DNA from: Deltaproteobacteria bacterium
Lineage (GTDB): Bacteria; Myxococcota; JACPTQ01
DNA: 38,380 nucleotides
NCBI GenBank assembly: GCA_016192705.1
Contig: JACPTQ010000020.1
Coordinates: 1 to 38,380, forward strand
Reading direction: 5' to 3'
Shown one piece after another: positions 17,094-26,063 of this stretch. Made by a program: the position numbers and the translations under genes. Positions within the stretch are counted from its first letter, which is position 1, and the number at the start of each line of letters is the position of its first letter. Below the pieces are notes generated by a model that was given only the letters and a program-made list of their open reading frames with translations, had not been told where the DNA came from and did not search any database.

Positions 17094-19132
17094 GGAGGCT
17101 CTCCCATCTCGGACCATTTCGGAAGGCCCGTCGTCCATTTGAGGAGCGTGCCGCGCATCGATGCGAATCGCGCCGCGTCCGATCGAACGAGGTTTTTCTT
17201 TTCGGCCGGGTCGACGACGTAGTTGAACATGACGAACGAATTCCGCGCTTCATGATAGATGAGTTTGAACGCGCCGTCGATCATCGCCTTTTGGCCCTGA
17301 ATGTGATTCTCCGGGAGAAGCTCCGCGAAAACGGGGCGAATCGCGGCGTTCGACTCGAAAAGATTCGTGCCGTGAAAAAGTGGATCGCGCGGCAAACCCG
17401 CGTGGAATGCGAGTGTCGGCGCGATATCAATGAGGCTCACCGGCCGATCGACGACGCGCGGCAATTCGCCGGGCACGCGGAAAATGAGTGGCACGCGAAG
17501 CTGTTCGTTGTGGAGCGTCTCCCCGTGGAATCTATGGCCGTGCTCGCCAAACGCTTCGCCATGGTCGGCCGTCACGACGACGATCGTTCGCCCCCAATCG
17601 GCGCGGCGCGCGAGAGCGTCGAACAATCGGCCGAGGTGTTTGTCGGTGAACGCTATTTCTTGGTCGTATCGATCGATGGTGCGGGCGCCGAACGACGCGA
17701 ACTCGGGGTGCGCGAGGTATTTTTGGTGCGGGTCAAAGTAGTGCGCCCAAAGGAAGAGCGGACGCGCCGGGCGCTTTGGCGACGCAAGGTAGGCGAGCAG
17801 CTTGTCGGTCACGAGGTGAGACGTCGGGCGACCAAACGCGACCTCGTCGTCGGTTGAGACGAGTGACGTGTCCCAGTGCTCAAAACCTTGGTTGATGTGG
17901 TTGTACTTCGCGAAGTAGGTGTGCGTCGCGATTCCCGCGGTGTGATAACCGGCCTCGCGGAGGCGCTCCGCAATGAGCCGGTTACCTGGGCGTAAGGGAA
18001 CGTACCGTGGCTTCGTCCAGTTGAGCGTCGATGCGTAACGCCCCGCAAAAAGCGCCGGCACCGACGGTTTTGTTTTGGTGTCGGCCGCAAACGCCCACTT
18101 AAAAACGACGGCGTGGTCACGCGCAAACCGATCGAGATTCGGCGACGTCGGGCGCGCGTACCCATAAACACCCAAATGGTCGGCGCGCATCGCATCGACC
18201 GTAATCAAAATGATGTTCGGTTTTTCGCCAGCAATGGGCAGCACACCCGCATCCGGCCCCGCTCCCGTTCTTTTGTCTTCCCTTGTTCCCTCCGTGTTTC
18301 CGTGTCTCCGTGGTGAATCTTCTCTTTCTTTCCCCGTACGCATCGCGCACTCAGCCGGCCCCACCTTCGGATTCGAATCGTCGCAATCACCACCGCCCAA
18401 AATCGTCGAGAACCCGTCGCGATCGCGATCCGCAAGTGATTGCCAAACGGACACGAGACGAGTCGCCACAAACCCGTGGCGATTGATCATCTCCGCGGCC
18501 GCATTTTGTCCGTCGAAAGTCGCGAGCGTTATTCCAGCCGCGCTCGCCAACACTCCGATGACCGCGACGAATCCCCAACGTTCACCGAGCGCGATCGCCC
18601 ATCGGCTGGGCAAAAAAGACGCGGCGGCAAAAGCAGCGATAAGGCACGCGGCGAAAAATGGAAGTGGCGGCGGCGACAAGTCGTAGAGTGAAAAAAGTCC
18701 CCACGTGGCGGCCGGAAGCGACATCAACAACACGCGGACCGACCATCGCGGCACCACAAGACGAATGCGACGCAGAGCACGAAACGCAAGCGCGGCACCA
18801 CAAAGCCCACTGAGCGCAACAACAGGCGAAGCCGCAGCGCCAACGGGTCGCACGGCGAACGTCGTCAGGGCCGCAACACCGCCGCCGAACGCCACGGCGA
18901 CAGAGAATCGGTATGCGCCTTCGTCAAGATGGGCGCTGCAGAATTGCGACACCTGCGAGATCAGGATCGCGAACCCGAACAGAATGGGCGCCATAAGCCC
19001 GAGCGTGTAAACGAAAACGACCGGCGCGAGGTCACCGCCACGAACCGTCGCAGCCACCGCCTCCACGAACGCCGTGAGCACGCCGCCCATGACCGCGTGG
19101 CCGAAAACTGCGCGACCGCTTGATGCCATCAA
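17090..19132 (-). CDS. Membrane-anchored sulfatase/alkaline-phosphatase superfamily protein
   Basis: 680 residues. An N-terminal domain (1-205) has about six or seven hydrophobic helices. Then comes a calcium-loop-like DRDGFSTILGGGDCDD (about 237-252), a repeat-derived linker (265-300), and a sulfatase-type catalytic domain from about 304: NIILITVDAMRADHLGVYGY with D313, and VVTADHGEAFGEHGHRFHG (about 519-537) with metal ligands D523/H524. The expected CxPxR or SxPxR formylglycine site is replaced by PSVPALFAG (S357, with Leu where Arg should be). A phosphotransferase or hydrolase of the wider alkaline-phosphatase superfamily is therefore as likely as a true sulfatase. The start is ATGATG at 19132/19129, 8 bp after the aroE stop. 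Confidence 0.8.
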   Translation of the reverse strand: MMASSGRAVFGHAVMGGVLTAFVEAVAATVRGGDLAPVVFVYTLGLMAPILFGFAILISQVSQFCSAHLDEGAYRFSVAVAFGGGVAALTTFAVRPVGAAASPVVALSGLCGAALAFRALRRIRLVVPRWSVRVLLMSLPAATWGLFSLYDLSPPPLPFFAACLIAAFAAASFLPSRWAIALGERWGFVAVIGVLASAAGITLATFDGQNAAAEMINRHGFVATRLVSVWQSLADRDRDGFSTILGGGDCDDSNPKVGPAECAMRTGKEREDSPRRHGNTEGTREDKRTGAGPDAGVLPIAGEKPNIILITVDAMRADHLGVYGYARPTSPNLDRFARDHAVVFKWAFAADTKTKPSVPALFAGRYASTLNWTKPRYVPLRPGNRLIAERLREAGYHTAGIATHTYFAKYNHINQGFEHWDTSLVSTDDEVAFGRPTSHLVTDKLLAYLASPKRPARPLFLWAHYFDPHQKYLAHPEFASFGARTIDRYDQEIAFTDKHLGRLFDALARRADWGRTIVVVTADHGEAFGEHGHRFHGETLHNEQLRVPLIFRVPGELPRVVDRPVSLIDIAPTLAFHAGLPRDPLFHGTNLFESNAAIRPVFAELLPENHIQGQKAMIDGAFKLIYHEARNSFVMFNYVVDPAEKKNLVRSDAARFASMRGTLLKWTTGLPKWSEMGEPP
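18248..18332. repeat. In-frame repeat insertion inside the sulfatase gene
   Basis: On the minus strand 18332-18272 contains CACCACGGAGACACGGAAAC followed by ACGGAGGGAACAAGGGAAGA. This is a tandem-like purine-rich repeat of a type I recall from many environmental bacterial genomes (recall, not checked). It is followed by hexamer units CGCATC, CGGCCC, CGCTCC (18248-18265, plus strand). Translated, it gives residues about 265-300 (HGNTEGTREDKRTG, GAGPDAG), placed exactly between the calcium-like loop and the catalytic domain. The reading frame is kept. Confidence 0.7.
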
Positions 19133-19140
19133 GCCAGGCC

Positions 19141-19932
19141 CTACCGAGCCGCGAGCGCGGCCTCGCGCATCACTTCGAGGGGGGCCGCGCGTTTCGTCCA
19201 GAGCTCGAACGACAGCGCCGCCTGGTGAACAAGCATCGGAAGACCGTCCTGCGTTCGCAAGCCGCCGGCCCGCGCCATCTCGATGAGCGCCGTCGACCGA
19301 TAAACCAAATCGACGACCAGCGCGCTTCGCGACAAGAGCTCAAGCGGCAACGCATCAAACGCATCGCCCTTCCAGCCGATCGGCGTGGCGTTGACAACAA
19401 GCTCCGCACCGCGAAGCGCTGCGTCGAAGTTCATCGTTGCCGTGATTCCAAAAAGCGCCGCGATCGCGTCGGCCCTTGGTGCCGAGCGGTTGACAACGGT
19501 GATGGGGTCAGCGCCCGCCCGTGCGAGCACACGCGCAACCGCCCGCGCAGCCCCACCCGCACCCAAAATCACCGCGTGTTTATCGTGCGGGTCGAACTCC
19601 ACTTCAGCGAGAGCCCGCGCAAACCCCTCGGCGTCGGTGTTGTAGGCGATGAGCTTCCGACCCTCGTGAACCACGCAATTCGCAGCACCGATCTCGCGTG
19701 CCGAGGCATCGACGTCGTCGACCAACCCGAGAACCGCTTCCTTGTGGGGGATTGTGATGTTGGCGCCACGACAATCGGCGTCACGAAGTCGCGCAATTTC
19801 TTGGCGAAGCATATCAGGCGGCGTCGGCCGCGCAGCGTACTCCCACGGAAAGTCGCACGCGCGAAAGGCGGCGGCGTGAATGGCGGGCGACAGCGTCGAT
19901 TCAAGCGGCCAACCGAGAATTCGCACGAGCAT
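19141..19932 (-). CDS. aroE: Shikimate dehydrogenase
   Basis: 263 residues. It catalyses NADPH-dependent reduction of 3-dehydroshikimate to shikimate in aromatic amino acid synthesis. The N-terminal substrate domain has WPLESTLSPAIHAAAF and the catalytic lysine in NITIPHKEAV (the family usually has NVTVPHK). AANCVV and AYNTDAEGF contain the conserved Asn and Asp. The nucleotide-binding loop is VILGAGGAARAVA and the cofactor segment VVNRS. The end has the conserved GLPMLVHQAALSFELWT. The ATG at 19932 shares a base with the stop of the upstream radical SAM gene (TGATG), so the two are coupled. Confidence 0.95.
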   Translation of the reverse strand: MLVRILGWPLESTLSPAIHAAAFRACDFPWEYAARPTPPDMLRQEIARLRDADCRGANITIPHKEAVLGLVDDVDASAREIGAANCVVHEGRKLIAYNTDAEGFARALAEVEFDPHDKHAVILGAGGAARAVARVLARAGADPITVVNRSAPRADAIAALFGITATMNFDAALRGAELVVNATPIGWKGDAFDALPLELLSRSALVVDLVYRSTALIEMARAGGLRTQDGLPMLVHQAALSFELWTKRAAPLEVMREAALAAR

Positions 19933-21023
19933 CAGTGGACGAGCCCAAGAATGTGGCGACGCCCCGACGTTCGATGCACTTGATTCGGATCAAAATGGCC
20001 CGCGATCGCCTTGCCGCACCCTGCGCATCTCCCGGCCGCATCGATCCGATACGACAAGATCGCATGCCAATCGCGCTCAATCACGGCGACTCCGCAAGCC
20101 GGGCAGTACGTCGTTTCACCTTCGATGTCATGAACATTTCCCACGTAAACGTAGCGGAGGCCGGTTTCGCACGCAATCCGCCGCGCGCGCGTGAGAGTCG
20201 CCGCGGGTGTCGGCGGTCGGTCGGTCATCTTGAAGTCGGGATGAAACGCCGTGAAATGGACCGGAACGTCGAGCCCCAATTCGCTCGCAACCCAAGTCGA
20301 CAGCGCGCGAACTTCGTCGTCCGAGTCGTTCAAGCCCGGAATGAGGAGCGTCGTAATCTCCGTCCAAACGTTGGTTTCGTGCACGAGCCAGCGCAAAGTC
20401 TCCTTGACCGGCTCAATGTGGGAGAGCGTTGTCTTTCGATAAAACTCCTCCGTGAACGCCTTGAGGTCGACGTTCACCGCATCAACAAATTCATACAGCT
20501 CGCCGCGCGCGCGTTCAGTCACATAGCCCGCCGTTACGAGAACGTTCTTGATTCCGCGCGAGCGCGCAATGCGCGCGACGTCGATGACGTATTCGGCCCA
20601 AATCACAGGGTCGTTGTAAGTGTACGCGATGGCCGGGCATCGCTGCCGCTCGGCGAGCGCGACAACCTCGTCGGGCGAAACCTCGCTCGACATCGCATTG
20701 TCGAGGCGCGCCTTTGAGATCGACCAGTTTTGGCAAAACTTGCAACCGAGATTGCAGCCTGCGGTTCCGAACGACAGGACGGGTGTACCTGGGTAGAAAT
20801 TATTGAGTGGCTTCTTTTCAATAGGATCTACCGCGAATCCCGTCGACCGGCCATACGCAGCTTGAATAAGGCGTCCACCCTCGTTCTTTCGAATAAAACA
20901 AAACCCGCTCTGCCCGTCGCCAATTTCGCATGTCCGCGGGCAAAGCTCACAAACGACACGATCGCCGTCGGTCCGCCACCATCTCGCCTCGTGATTGATG
21001 CTCGCTTTGTTGTCCCGCCCCAT
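19932..21023 (-). CDS. amrS: Radical SAM protein, AmrS / pyruvate formate-lyase activase-like
   Basis: 363 residues from the ATG at 21023, which overlaps the oxidoreductase stop as TGATG; a TTG one codon earlier is possible. The radical SAM [4Fe-4S] motif CNLGCKFCQNW is at about residues 90-100. An N-terminal cysteine set (CELCPRTCEI, SGFCFIR) is typical of the AmmeMemoRadiSam radical SAM family. Later come TYNDPVIWAEYVIDVAR and LIPGLNDSD. A C-terminal CPACG, then CAGCGK, suggests a small metal-binding knuckle. The substrate of this family is not established. The partner genes AMMECR1 and Memo are not in the window; its coupling to the aldehyde oxidoreductase hints at a joint role. Confidence 0.9.
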   Translation of the reverse strand: MGRDNKASINHEARWWRTDGDRVVCELCPRTCEIGDGQSGFCFIRKNEGGRLIQAAYGRSTGFAVDPIEKKPLNNFYPGTPVLSFGTAGCNLGCKFCQNWSISKARLDNAMSSEVSPDEVVALAERQRCPAIAYTYNDPVIWAEYVIDVARIARSRGIKNVLVTAGYVTERARGELYEFVDAVNVDLKAFTEEFYRKTTLSHIEPVKETLRWLVHETNVWTEITTLLIPGLNDSDDEVRALSTWVASELGLDVPVHFTAFHPDFKMTDRPPTPAATLTRARRIACETGLRYVYVGNVHDIEGETTYCPACGVAVIERDWHAILSYRIDAAGRCAGCGKAIAGHFDPNQVHRTSGRRHILGLVH

Positions 21024-22888
21024 CAAGGAGATTGTAACGCATCCGCGGCCAGGGCGAGACCCAGCTTTGTGAGCGCCGCCCGCGACGGCCGCCCATCGGC
21101 GTTAATGCCGCGGAGTTCGTAATACTCGCGAAGCATGAGATCCATGTCCGGCACCGACCCCGCCGCCGCGCCATCCGAAACGGGCGTCATGATTTTTTTG
21201 GGCAGCCGGTCGTCCGCGCGCGTTGCGCCCCAAAGGAAATTCAACGTCCTCTTTATCATCCACGTGCGCGCGCCGACGTCCATGTACTCCGCGAGCGAAT
21301 AATCAAAGCCGGTCACTGAATTCAAAAAACCGAGGAGATCGTCCGCGGAATAGCACCACGAATCGAAGTGGCACATCACAAGCGAGTTCATCGGGATTCC
21401 AAAGTTTTCGCCAAGCACAACCAGCTTAGCTTTTCCCTCGCTCGTTTGCCCCACGTAGTCCGCCTCGAACCCCGCGTCGCTCATGTTGATCATCCCCTGT
21501 TCAATCGGGTGAACAGAATGCGCCAAATGACACGCGCCACGATTCGACGTCGCGTACGCGAGCCCCATGCCGTGAAATCCACGCGGGTCGTGCATCGGAA
21601 CTTCGAGCCCCTTCACTTCGACCGCGAGATCGCCAGCGCCCCGCCCGAGTCGCCGCGCCACTTCGCGCGATCCCTCGGCCAGTAAGTCGCCGACGCCCTC
21701 GCGGTACGCGATTTTCCGCACGAGCTCAATCGCCGGCGCCGGGTCGCCCCATTTCAGCTCGAGTCCATCGCAGTCCGCCTTCGTCAGAATCCCATGCGCG
21801 AAGCAGTCGTACGCAAACGCGATCGTCGCGCCGAGCGAGATGACGTCCATACAGAGCCGATTCGCAAGGTCGTTCGCACGAATGACCGCCGCGAGGTCGG
21901 CCACCTGAATCATCGTGCCGAGCGTCGTACACGCCTCATACTCCGGCCCCGCACCGCGCGCGGTTTTGTGCGGCCCATCCTTGACTTCGGTTTCGCGCCG
22001 GCACGAAATGGGACACGCGAAGCAGGCGTGGCGGTCGGTTAAGTAGTCCTCAGTCATGCGCGGGCCGCCGAGCGCATCCGCGAGCGGGTGGTCTTCGCCG
22101 ATGTTCCAATTTTGAATCGGGACGTCGCCCGTCATCATCCCGAGGCTCATCCCGGCGTCGGTCCCCATGAGGCGAAGCGACTGCGCGACCATCGATTCGG
22201 TTGTTTTCTTGACGCCCGTCGCCTTGACCGCCTTGTACTTTCCTGGGTCCGCGATTGCCGTTGCGCCTTTCGCGACGCAAACAATTGCCTTGACGTTTTT
22301 CGATCCCATGACAGCGCCCATTCCCGTTCGTCCAACGAGATCGTGGGGACCGCCTGAAATCGCCGCGAATCGAACCAATCGCTCGCCGGCCGGTCCAATC
22401 ACCATCGTCTGGGCGCGTCGCCCATTTCCGTGGCGTTTTCCGAGGATTTCCATCGTTTCGAACGTCTCTTTCCCCCAAAGATCGGCGGCATCGCGAACCT
22501 CCACCTTACCGCCCGCGAACAATAAATAGCACGGCGCATTAGCCTTTCCATCGAATACGATCCCGTCGTACCCCGCAAATTTCAGCTCAGGCCCGAAATC
22601 GCCACCACACGTCCCTTCGCCCCAAAGTCGCGTGAGCGGCGAGCGTGCCGCGACCGCAAACCGCGACGCACCGGGCGTTTTCGTTCCGGTGAGTGGCCCC
22701 GCGAACACGATGAGTGGGTTGTCGGGCGCGAGCGCGCCGACTTTCGGTTTGAACCGATCGAAGTAGACCTTTGCCGCGAGCCCCGCGCCGCCGATGAACG
22801 CGCGGTGATCGGATGCCGGGGCCGGGTCGTCTTTCACGGTGCCCGCTGCGAGATTCACGGAGAGGGTTTTGCCGCAGTATCCGCCCAT
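21023..22888 (-). CDS. aor: Aldehyde ferredoxin oxidoreductase (tungsten type)
   Basis: 621 residues, full length for the family. It oxidises aldehydes to carboxylic acids (or the reverse) with tungstopterin and ferredoxin, in the cytoplasm. The N-terminal domain (MGGYCGKTLSVNLAAGTV, then FIGGAGLAAKVYFDR) is characteristic. Cofactor-region motifs are GASRFAVAARSPLT and GRTGMGAVMGSKNVKAI. The [4Fe-4S] ligands begin with CFACPISC (C289, C292, C296), and a fourth Cys is likely in DSWCYS. A strong ribosome site (GGGAGGA) precedes the ATG at 22888. Presence of this enzyme usually points to anaerobic or microaerobic metabolism. No tungstate transporter or pterin genes are nearby. Confidence 0.94.
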   Translation of the reverse strand: MGGYCGKTLSVNLAAGTVKDDPAPASDHRAFIGGAGLAAKVYFDRFKPKVGALAPDNPLIVFAGPLTGTKTPGASRFAVAARSPLTRLWGEGTCGGDFGPELKFAGYDGIVFDGKANAPCYLLFAGGKVEVRDAADLWGKETFETMEILGKRHGNGRRAQTMVIGPAGERLVRFAAISGGPHDLVGRTGMGAVMGSKNVKAIVCVAKGATAIADPGKYKAVKATGVKKTTESMVAQSLRLMGTDAGMSLGMMTGDVPIQNWNIGEDHPLADALGGPRMTEDYLTDRHACFACPISCRRETEVKDGPHKTARGAGPEYEACTTLGTMIQVADLAAVIRANDLANRLCMDVISLGATIAFAYDCFAHGILTKADCDGLELKWGDPAPAIELVRKIAYREGVGDLLAEGSREVARRLGRGAGDLAVEVKGLEVPMHDPRGFHGMGLAYATSNRGACHLAHSVHPIEQGMINMSDAGFEADYVGQTSEGKAKLVVLGENFGIPMNSLVMCHFDSWCYSADDLLGFLNSVTGFDYSLAEYMDVGARTWMIKRTLNFLWGATRADDRLPKKIMTPVSDGAAAGSVPDMDLMLREYYELRGINADGRPSRAALTKLGLALAADALQSP

Positions 22889-22925
22889 AATTCCTCCCTG
22901 GTTTTGATTTCGCGTTGATTATAGC

Positions 22926-24218
22926 TTACGGCGTAATCTTTTCGAGCATTCGCGGAAATGGGATCGTTTCACGAACGTGTGGCAGTCCACAAATCCACGC
23001 GACGGTTCTCTCGATTCCGAGCCCAAACCCCGCGTGTGGAACCGACCCGTAACGCCGCAAATCGAGATACCACTTGAACGCCTCCATCGGCAGCGCGTGC
23101 CGTCGAATCTCAGACTCGAGCGCCTCGAGCGAATCCTCGCGCTGACCGCCGCCGATCACTTCGCCGTAGCCTTCGGGCGCGAGCACATCCATGCAAAGCG
23201 CGCGCGACGGGTCGGCCGGGTCCTTCTTCATATAGAAGGCTTTGCACACGGCTGGATAGCGGTGAACAATCACCGGCTTTTCGAACGACTGCGCGAGAAC
23301 CGTCTCCTGCTCCGCGCCGAAATCGTCGTTCTCGTCGGCCGGTACGCCCTTTTCCAGCAGGAGCGCCACCGCCTCCCTGTGCGACAGTCGTGGGAACGGC
23401 GCCTTCACCTTCTCCAGCGCTGCGGTGTTTCGCTCAAGGAGTGCCAGCTCCGGGCGGCGCCGCTCAAGGACCCGCGACACAACGTACTCAAGGAACTCCT
23501 CAGCGAGAACCATGTCTTCAGTTAACGTGAAGTACGCGACCTCCGGCTCAACCATCCAAAACTCTGTTAAGTGCCTGCGAGTCTTACTCTTTTCGGCGCG
23601 AAACGTTGGGCCAAAACAGTACACTTTGCCAAGCGCCATCGCGGCCGCTTCCATATAAAGTTGCCCGCTCTGGGTGAGGTACGCCTTTTCACCAAAGTAA
23701 TCAGTCTCGAAAAGAGTCGTCGTCCCCTCGCAAGCGGCGGGCGTGAAGATCGGCGCGTCGACGAGCACAAATCCGCGATCATCGAAAAACGAACGTACCG
23801 CAGCGATGATCTCGGCGCGAACCCGCAATATCGCACGCTGTCGCGACGACCGAAGCCAGAGGTGGCGATGCTCCATTAGAAAGGCGACGCCATGCTCTTT
23901 CGGCGTAATCGGGTACTCCTCTGACTCGTGAACGACTTCAAATCCCTTTGCGGAGACCTCGACGCCAATTGGCGACCGGGCGTCGGCCTTAACGGAACCG
24001 TGAACGACAACCGAAGATTCGTGAGCGAGGTGATCCGCACGCTGAAAAGTCGCCTCGTCAACGTCGCCCCTGAACATCACGCACTGCACGACCCCCGAGC
24101 CATCCCGAACTTGTAAAAAATGCAGCTTCCCGCTCGACCGCTTTCCGTCAAGCCATCCGCGCAGCTCGACCTCTTGCCCAATTCGCTCCTTGAGCTGCGA
24201 AACCGAAACCCAATCCAC
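22926..24218 (-). CDS. asnS: Asparaginyl-tRNA synthetase
   Basis: 430 residues. This class IIb synthetase charges tRNA-Asn. The N-terminal OB-fold anticodon-binding domain ([20 protein letters not shown]) is followed by the catalytic core: motif 2 in [20 protein letters not shown] and motif 3 in [20 protein letters not shown]. The ending [10 protein letters not shown] separates AsnS from AspS. The GTG start (24218) follows the parB stop by 2 bp, and a GGGAGG within the end of parB is the ribosome site, so the two are probably co-transcribed. Confidence 0.96.
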   Translation of the reverse strand: MDWVSVSQLKERIGQEVELRGWLDGKRSSGKLHFLQVRDGSGVVQCVMFRGDVDEATFQRADHLAHESSVVVHGSVKADARSPIGVEVSAKGFEVVHESEEYPITPKEHGVAFLMEHRHLWLRSSRQRAILRVRAEIIAAVRSFFDDRGFVLVDAPIFTPAACEGTTTLFETDYFGEKAYLTQSGQLYMEAAAMALGKVYCFGPTFRAEKSKTRRHLTEFWMVEPEVAYFTLTEDMVLAEEFLEYVVSRVLERRRPELALLERNTAALEKVKAPFPRLSHREAVALLLEKGVPADENDDFGAEQETVLAQSFEKPVIVHRYPAVCKAFYMKKDPADPSRALCMDVLAPEGYGEVIGGGQREDSLEALESEIRRHALPMEAFKWYLDLRRYGSVPHAGFGLGIERTVAWICGLPHVRETIPFPRMLEKITP

Positions 24219-24220
24219 GG

Positions 24221-25096
24221 TTACCTCCCAGAAATTCGGTCGACAATCCGCTCAAAATCGATCGGTGAAAAGTAATCGATCTCGATTCTACCTTCGCGCG
24301 GGTTTTTTTCGACCAAGCGAACCTTGGTCCCGAGCGCGCGCTGCATTCGCTCCACAAGGTCCCGAACTTCGGGTCTGCTCGGTCGAGACCCACGCTCTGC
24401 GTTCGCCGACGGATCGCGTTCTGCCCGCACCCGACTCGAACCACCGCTCTCAGAAACGAGCTTCTCCACCTCTCGCACCGAGAGCTTATCGTTTGCGATT
24501 CGGCGCGCGATTGCGATAAGTTCCCCGGCCGCACCAGCCCCAATCAGCGCGCGCGCGTGACCAGCGCTGATCTCGCCCGCAGCCAACAGCTCCTGAACCT
24601 GCGGCGGCAAATCGAGGAGCCGCAACATGTTTGTCACCGCACTCCGACTCTTGCCAACGCGCTTCGCGATCTCGTCGTGGGTCAAGCCGTACTCATCCAT
24701 GAGGCGCTCATACGCCTCAGCCTCTTCAATCGGGTTCAAATCCTCGCGTTGAATATTCTCAATGAGCGCGAGCTCAAGCGCCGCACCATCCTTAAGATCT
24801 GTAGATACAATGACCGGAACCGTCTTAAGACCCGCGATTTTCGCCGCACGAAGCCGGCGTTCGCCCGCAACCACCTCAAGCCCCTTCGCGGTTCGGCGCG
24901 CAAGGATCGGCTGAAGAATCCCCTTTTCCTTTATCGACGCGGCAAGCTGGTCGAGCGCGTTTTGCACAAACTCTTTTCGCGGCTGAATTTGGCTGGCGAT
25001 CAGTCCGTCAACCGGAATCTCCTGAATCGACGGTCCCCGCTTCGTCTCGGGCAACAGCGCCGAAAACCCACGCCCAAGAACAGGTGCCTTTATCAT
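24221..25096 (-). CDS. parB: Chromosome partitioning protein ParB
   Basis: 291 residues. ParB is a CTP-dependent DNA clamp that loads at parS and spreads. The N-terminus GRGFSALLP, the CTP-binding [12 protein letters not shown] (GERRxRA box), the [17 protein letters not shown] segment and the [17 protein letters not shown] helix-turn-helix are all typical. After an Arg/Ser-rich linker comes a C-terminal dimerisation domain. Length is normal. The ATG overlaps the parA stop as ATGA. It should act with ParA, the parS at 25147 and SMC (gene at 506) in origin segregation. Confidence 0.96.
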   Translation of the reverse strand: MIKAPVLGRGFSALLPETKRGPSIQEIPVDGLIASQIQPRKEFVQNALDQLAASIKEKGILQPILARRTAKGLEVVAGERRLRAAKIAGLKTVPVIVSTDLKDGAALELALIENIQREDLNPIEEAEAYERLMDEYGLTHDEIAKRVGKSRSAVTNMLRLLDLPPQVQELLAAGEISAGHARALIGAGAAGELIAIARRIANDKLSVREVEKLVSESGGSSRVRAERDPSANAERGSRPSRPEVRDLVERMQRALGTKVRLVEKNPREGRIEIDYFSPIDFERIVDRISGR

Positions 25097-25905
25097 CTGA
25101 GTCCCTCCACCCTTTCATCCGTTTTCGTCGTTCCGCTAAGCGAAAATGTTCCACGTGAAACAATTTCCTCCGCGAGCGCCACGTAGCTTTGGGCGCCTTT
25201 TGATTGTGGATCGTAGGTAATGGCCGGGACGCCATGCGACGGCGATTCACTTAGCCGAACATTCCGCGGAATAAACGTTAAAAAAAGCCGGTCGCCGAAG
25301 TGCTTTCGCGCCTCATCGGCCACCGCGTGCGCGAGGTTATTCCTCACGTCGAACATCGTCATAACGACCCCGTCGATTTCTAAACCAGGGTTGAGCGCCG
25401 CTTGAATCCGCTCAACCGCCTGCAGCAGCTCGGCGACGCCTTCGAGCGCGTAGTACTCCGCCTGAAGCGGAATCAGAATACCGTCCGCCGCAGTGAGAGC
25501 GTTAATCGTTAGAATCCCAAGAGATGGAGGGCAATCGATCAAGACCACGTCAAAGTGTGGCGATACCGCCTCGATCGCCCGACGAAGAACCCGTTCCCTC
25601 CCGTCCGCTGAAAGGAGTTCTATTTCGGCGGCCACGAGGTCGCGCGAACCTGGAACGACTAAAAGCCGGGAAAGCCCCGTTCCCACGACGGCCGACGAAA
25701 GCTCCGCGCCGCCTACGAGCACATCGTATAAAGTTGTTCCTTGATGTCCGCGAAGTCCCAAGCCTGACGTAGCGTTTGCCTGCGGGTCAAGGTCAACAAC
25801 GAGTGTTTGGGCACCCTTTTGGGCGAGGGCCGCACCTAGGTTTACAGCGGTCGTCGTCTTCCCAACGCCGCCCTTTTGGTTTGCTATGGCGAGTACCCGC
25901 CCCAC
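25093..25905 (-). CDS. parA: Chromosome partitioning ATPase ParA (Soj)
   Basis: 270 residues. The deviant Walker A motif KGGVGKTT (residues 11-18) and DLDPQANATSGLG define the ParA/MinD-type ATPase; the DxPP segment VLIDCPPSLG is Walker A'. The short N-terminus without a helix-turn-helix is the chromosomal Soj type. Start GTG at 25905 with a weak AGGT upstream. It heads the parA-parB-asnS unit. The gene carries a parS site near its 3' end. The usual neighbours rsmG and mnmG are not in the window. Confidence 0.96.
   Translation of the reverse strand: MGRVLAIANQKGGVGKTTTAVNLGAALAQKGAQTLVVDLDPQANATSGLGLRGHQGTTLYDVLVGGAELSSAVVGTGLSRLLVVPGSRDLVAAEIELLSADGRERVLRRAIEAVSPHFDVVLIDCPPSLGILTINALTAADGILIPLQAEYYALEGVAELLQAVERIQAALNPGLEIDGVVMTMFDVRNNLAHAVADEARKHFGDRLFLTFIPRNVRLSESPSHGVPAITYDPQSKGAQSYVALAEEIVSRGTFSLSGTTKTDERVEGLR
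25147..25162. promoter_or_regulatory. parS: parS centromere site inside parA
   Basis: TGTTCCACGTGAAACA is a perfect 16-bp match to the near-universal bacterial parS palindrome. It lies inside the 3' part of parA, about 50 bp from the parB start. ParB nucleates here. By known biology parS sites cluster close to the replication origin, so this part of the window is probably origin-proximal. Confidence 0.95.
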
Positions 25906-25917
25906 AGCCGCTACCTA

Positions 25918-26063
25918 TCACACCCCCGGTTTAAATCGAAAGCATAAACTTCAAAAACTCAAGAGGCAGCATCAACCATAAACCACTCAACACGATACTG
26001 ATTATTATTTGAGCAATTGATATGTTACTCCAACTCTTTAGTCGCGTAGAAACAACATGTTGC
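25918..26063. other. AT-rich gap upstream of parA
   Basis: About 146 bp is clearly richer in A and T than the rest of the window (for example GATTATTATTTGAGCAATTG and TGTTGCCTATTTATTACTC). It contains no gene. It must include the parA promoter, although no well-spaced hexamers were found. The AT-richness also extends into the last codons of the convergent-side secreted protein (SSKSNK). It could also be a DNA-unwinding region or a remnant of horizontally gained DNA. Confidence 0.5.
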
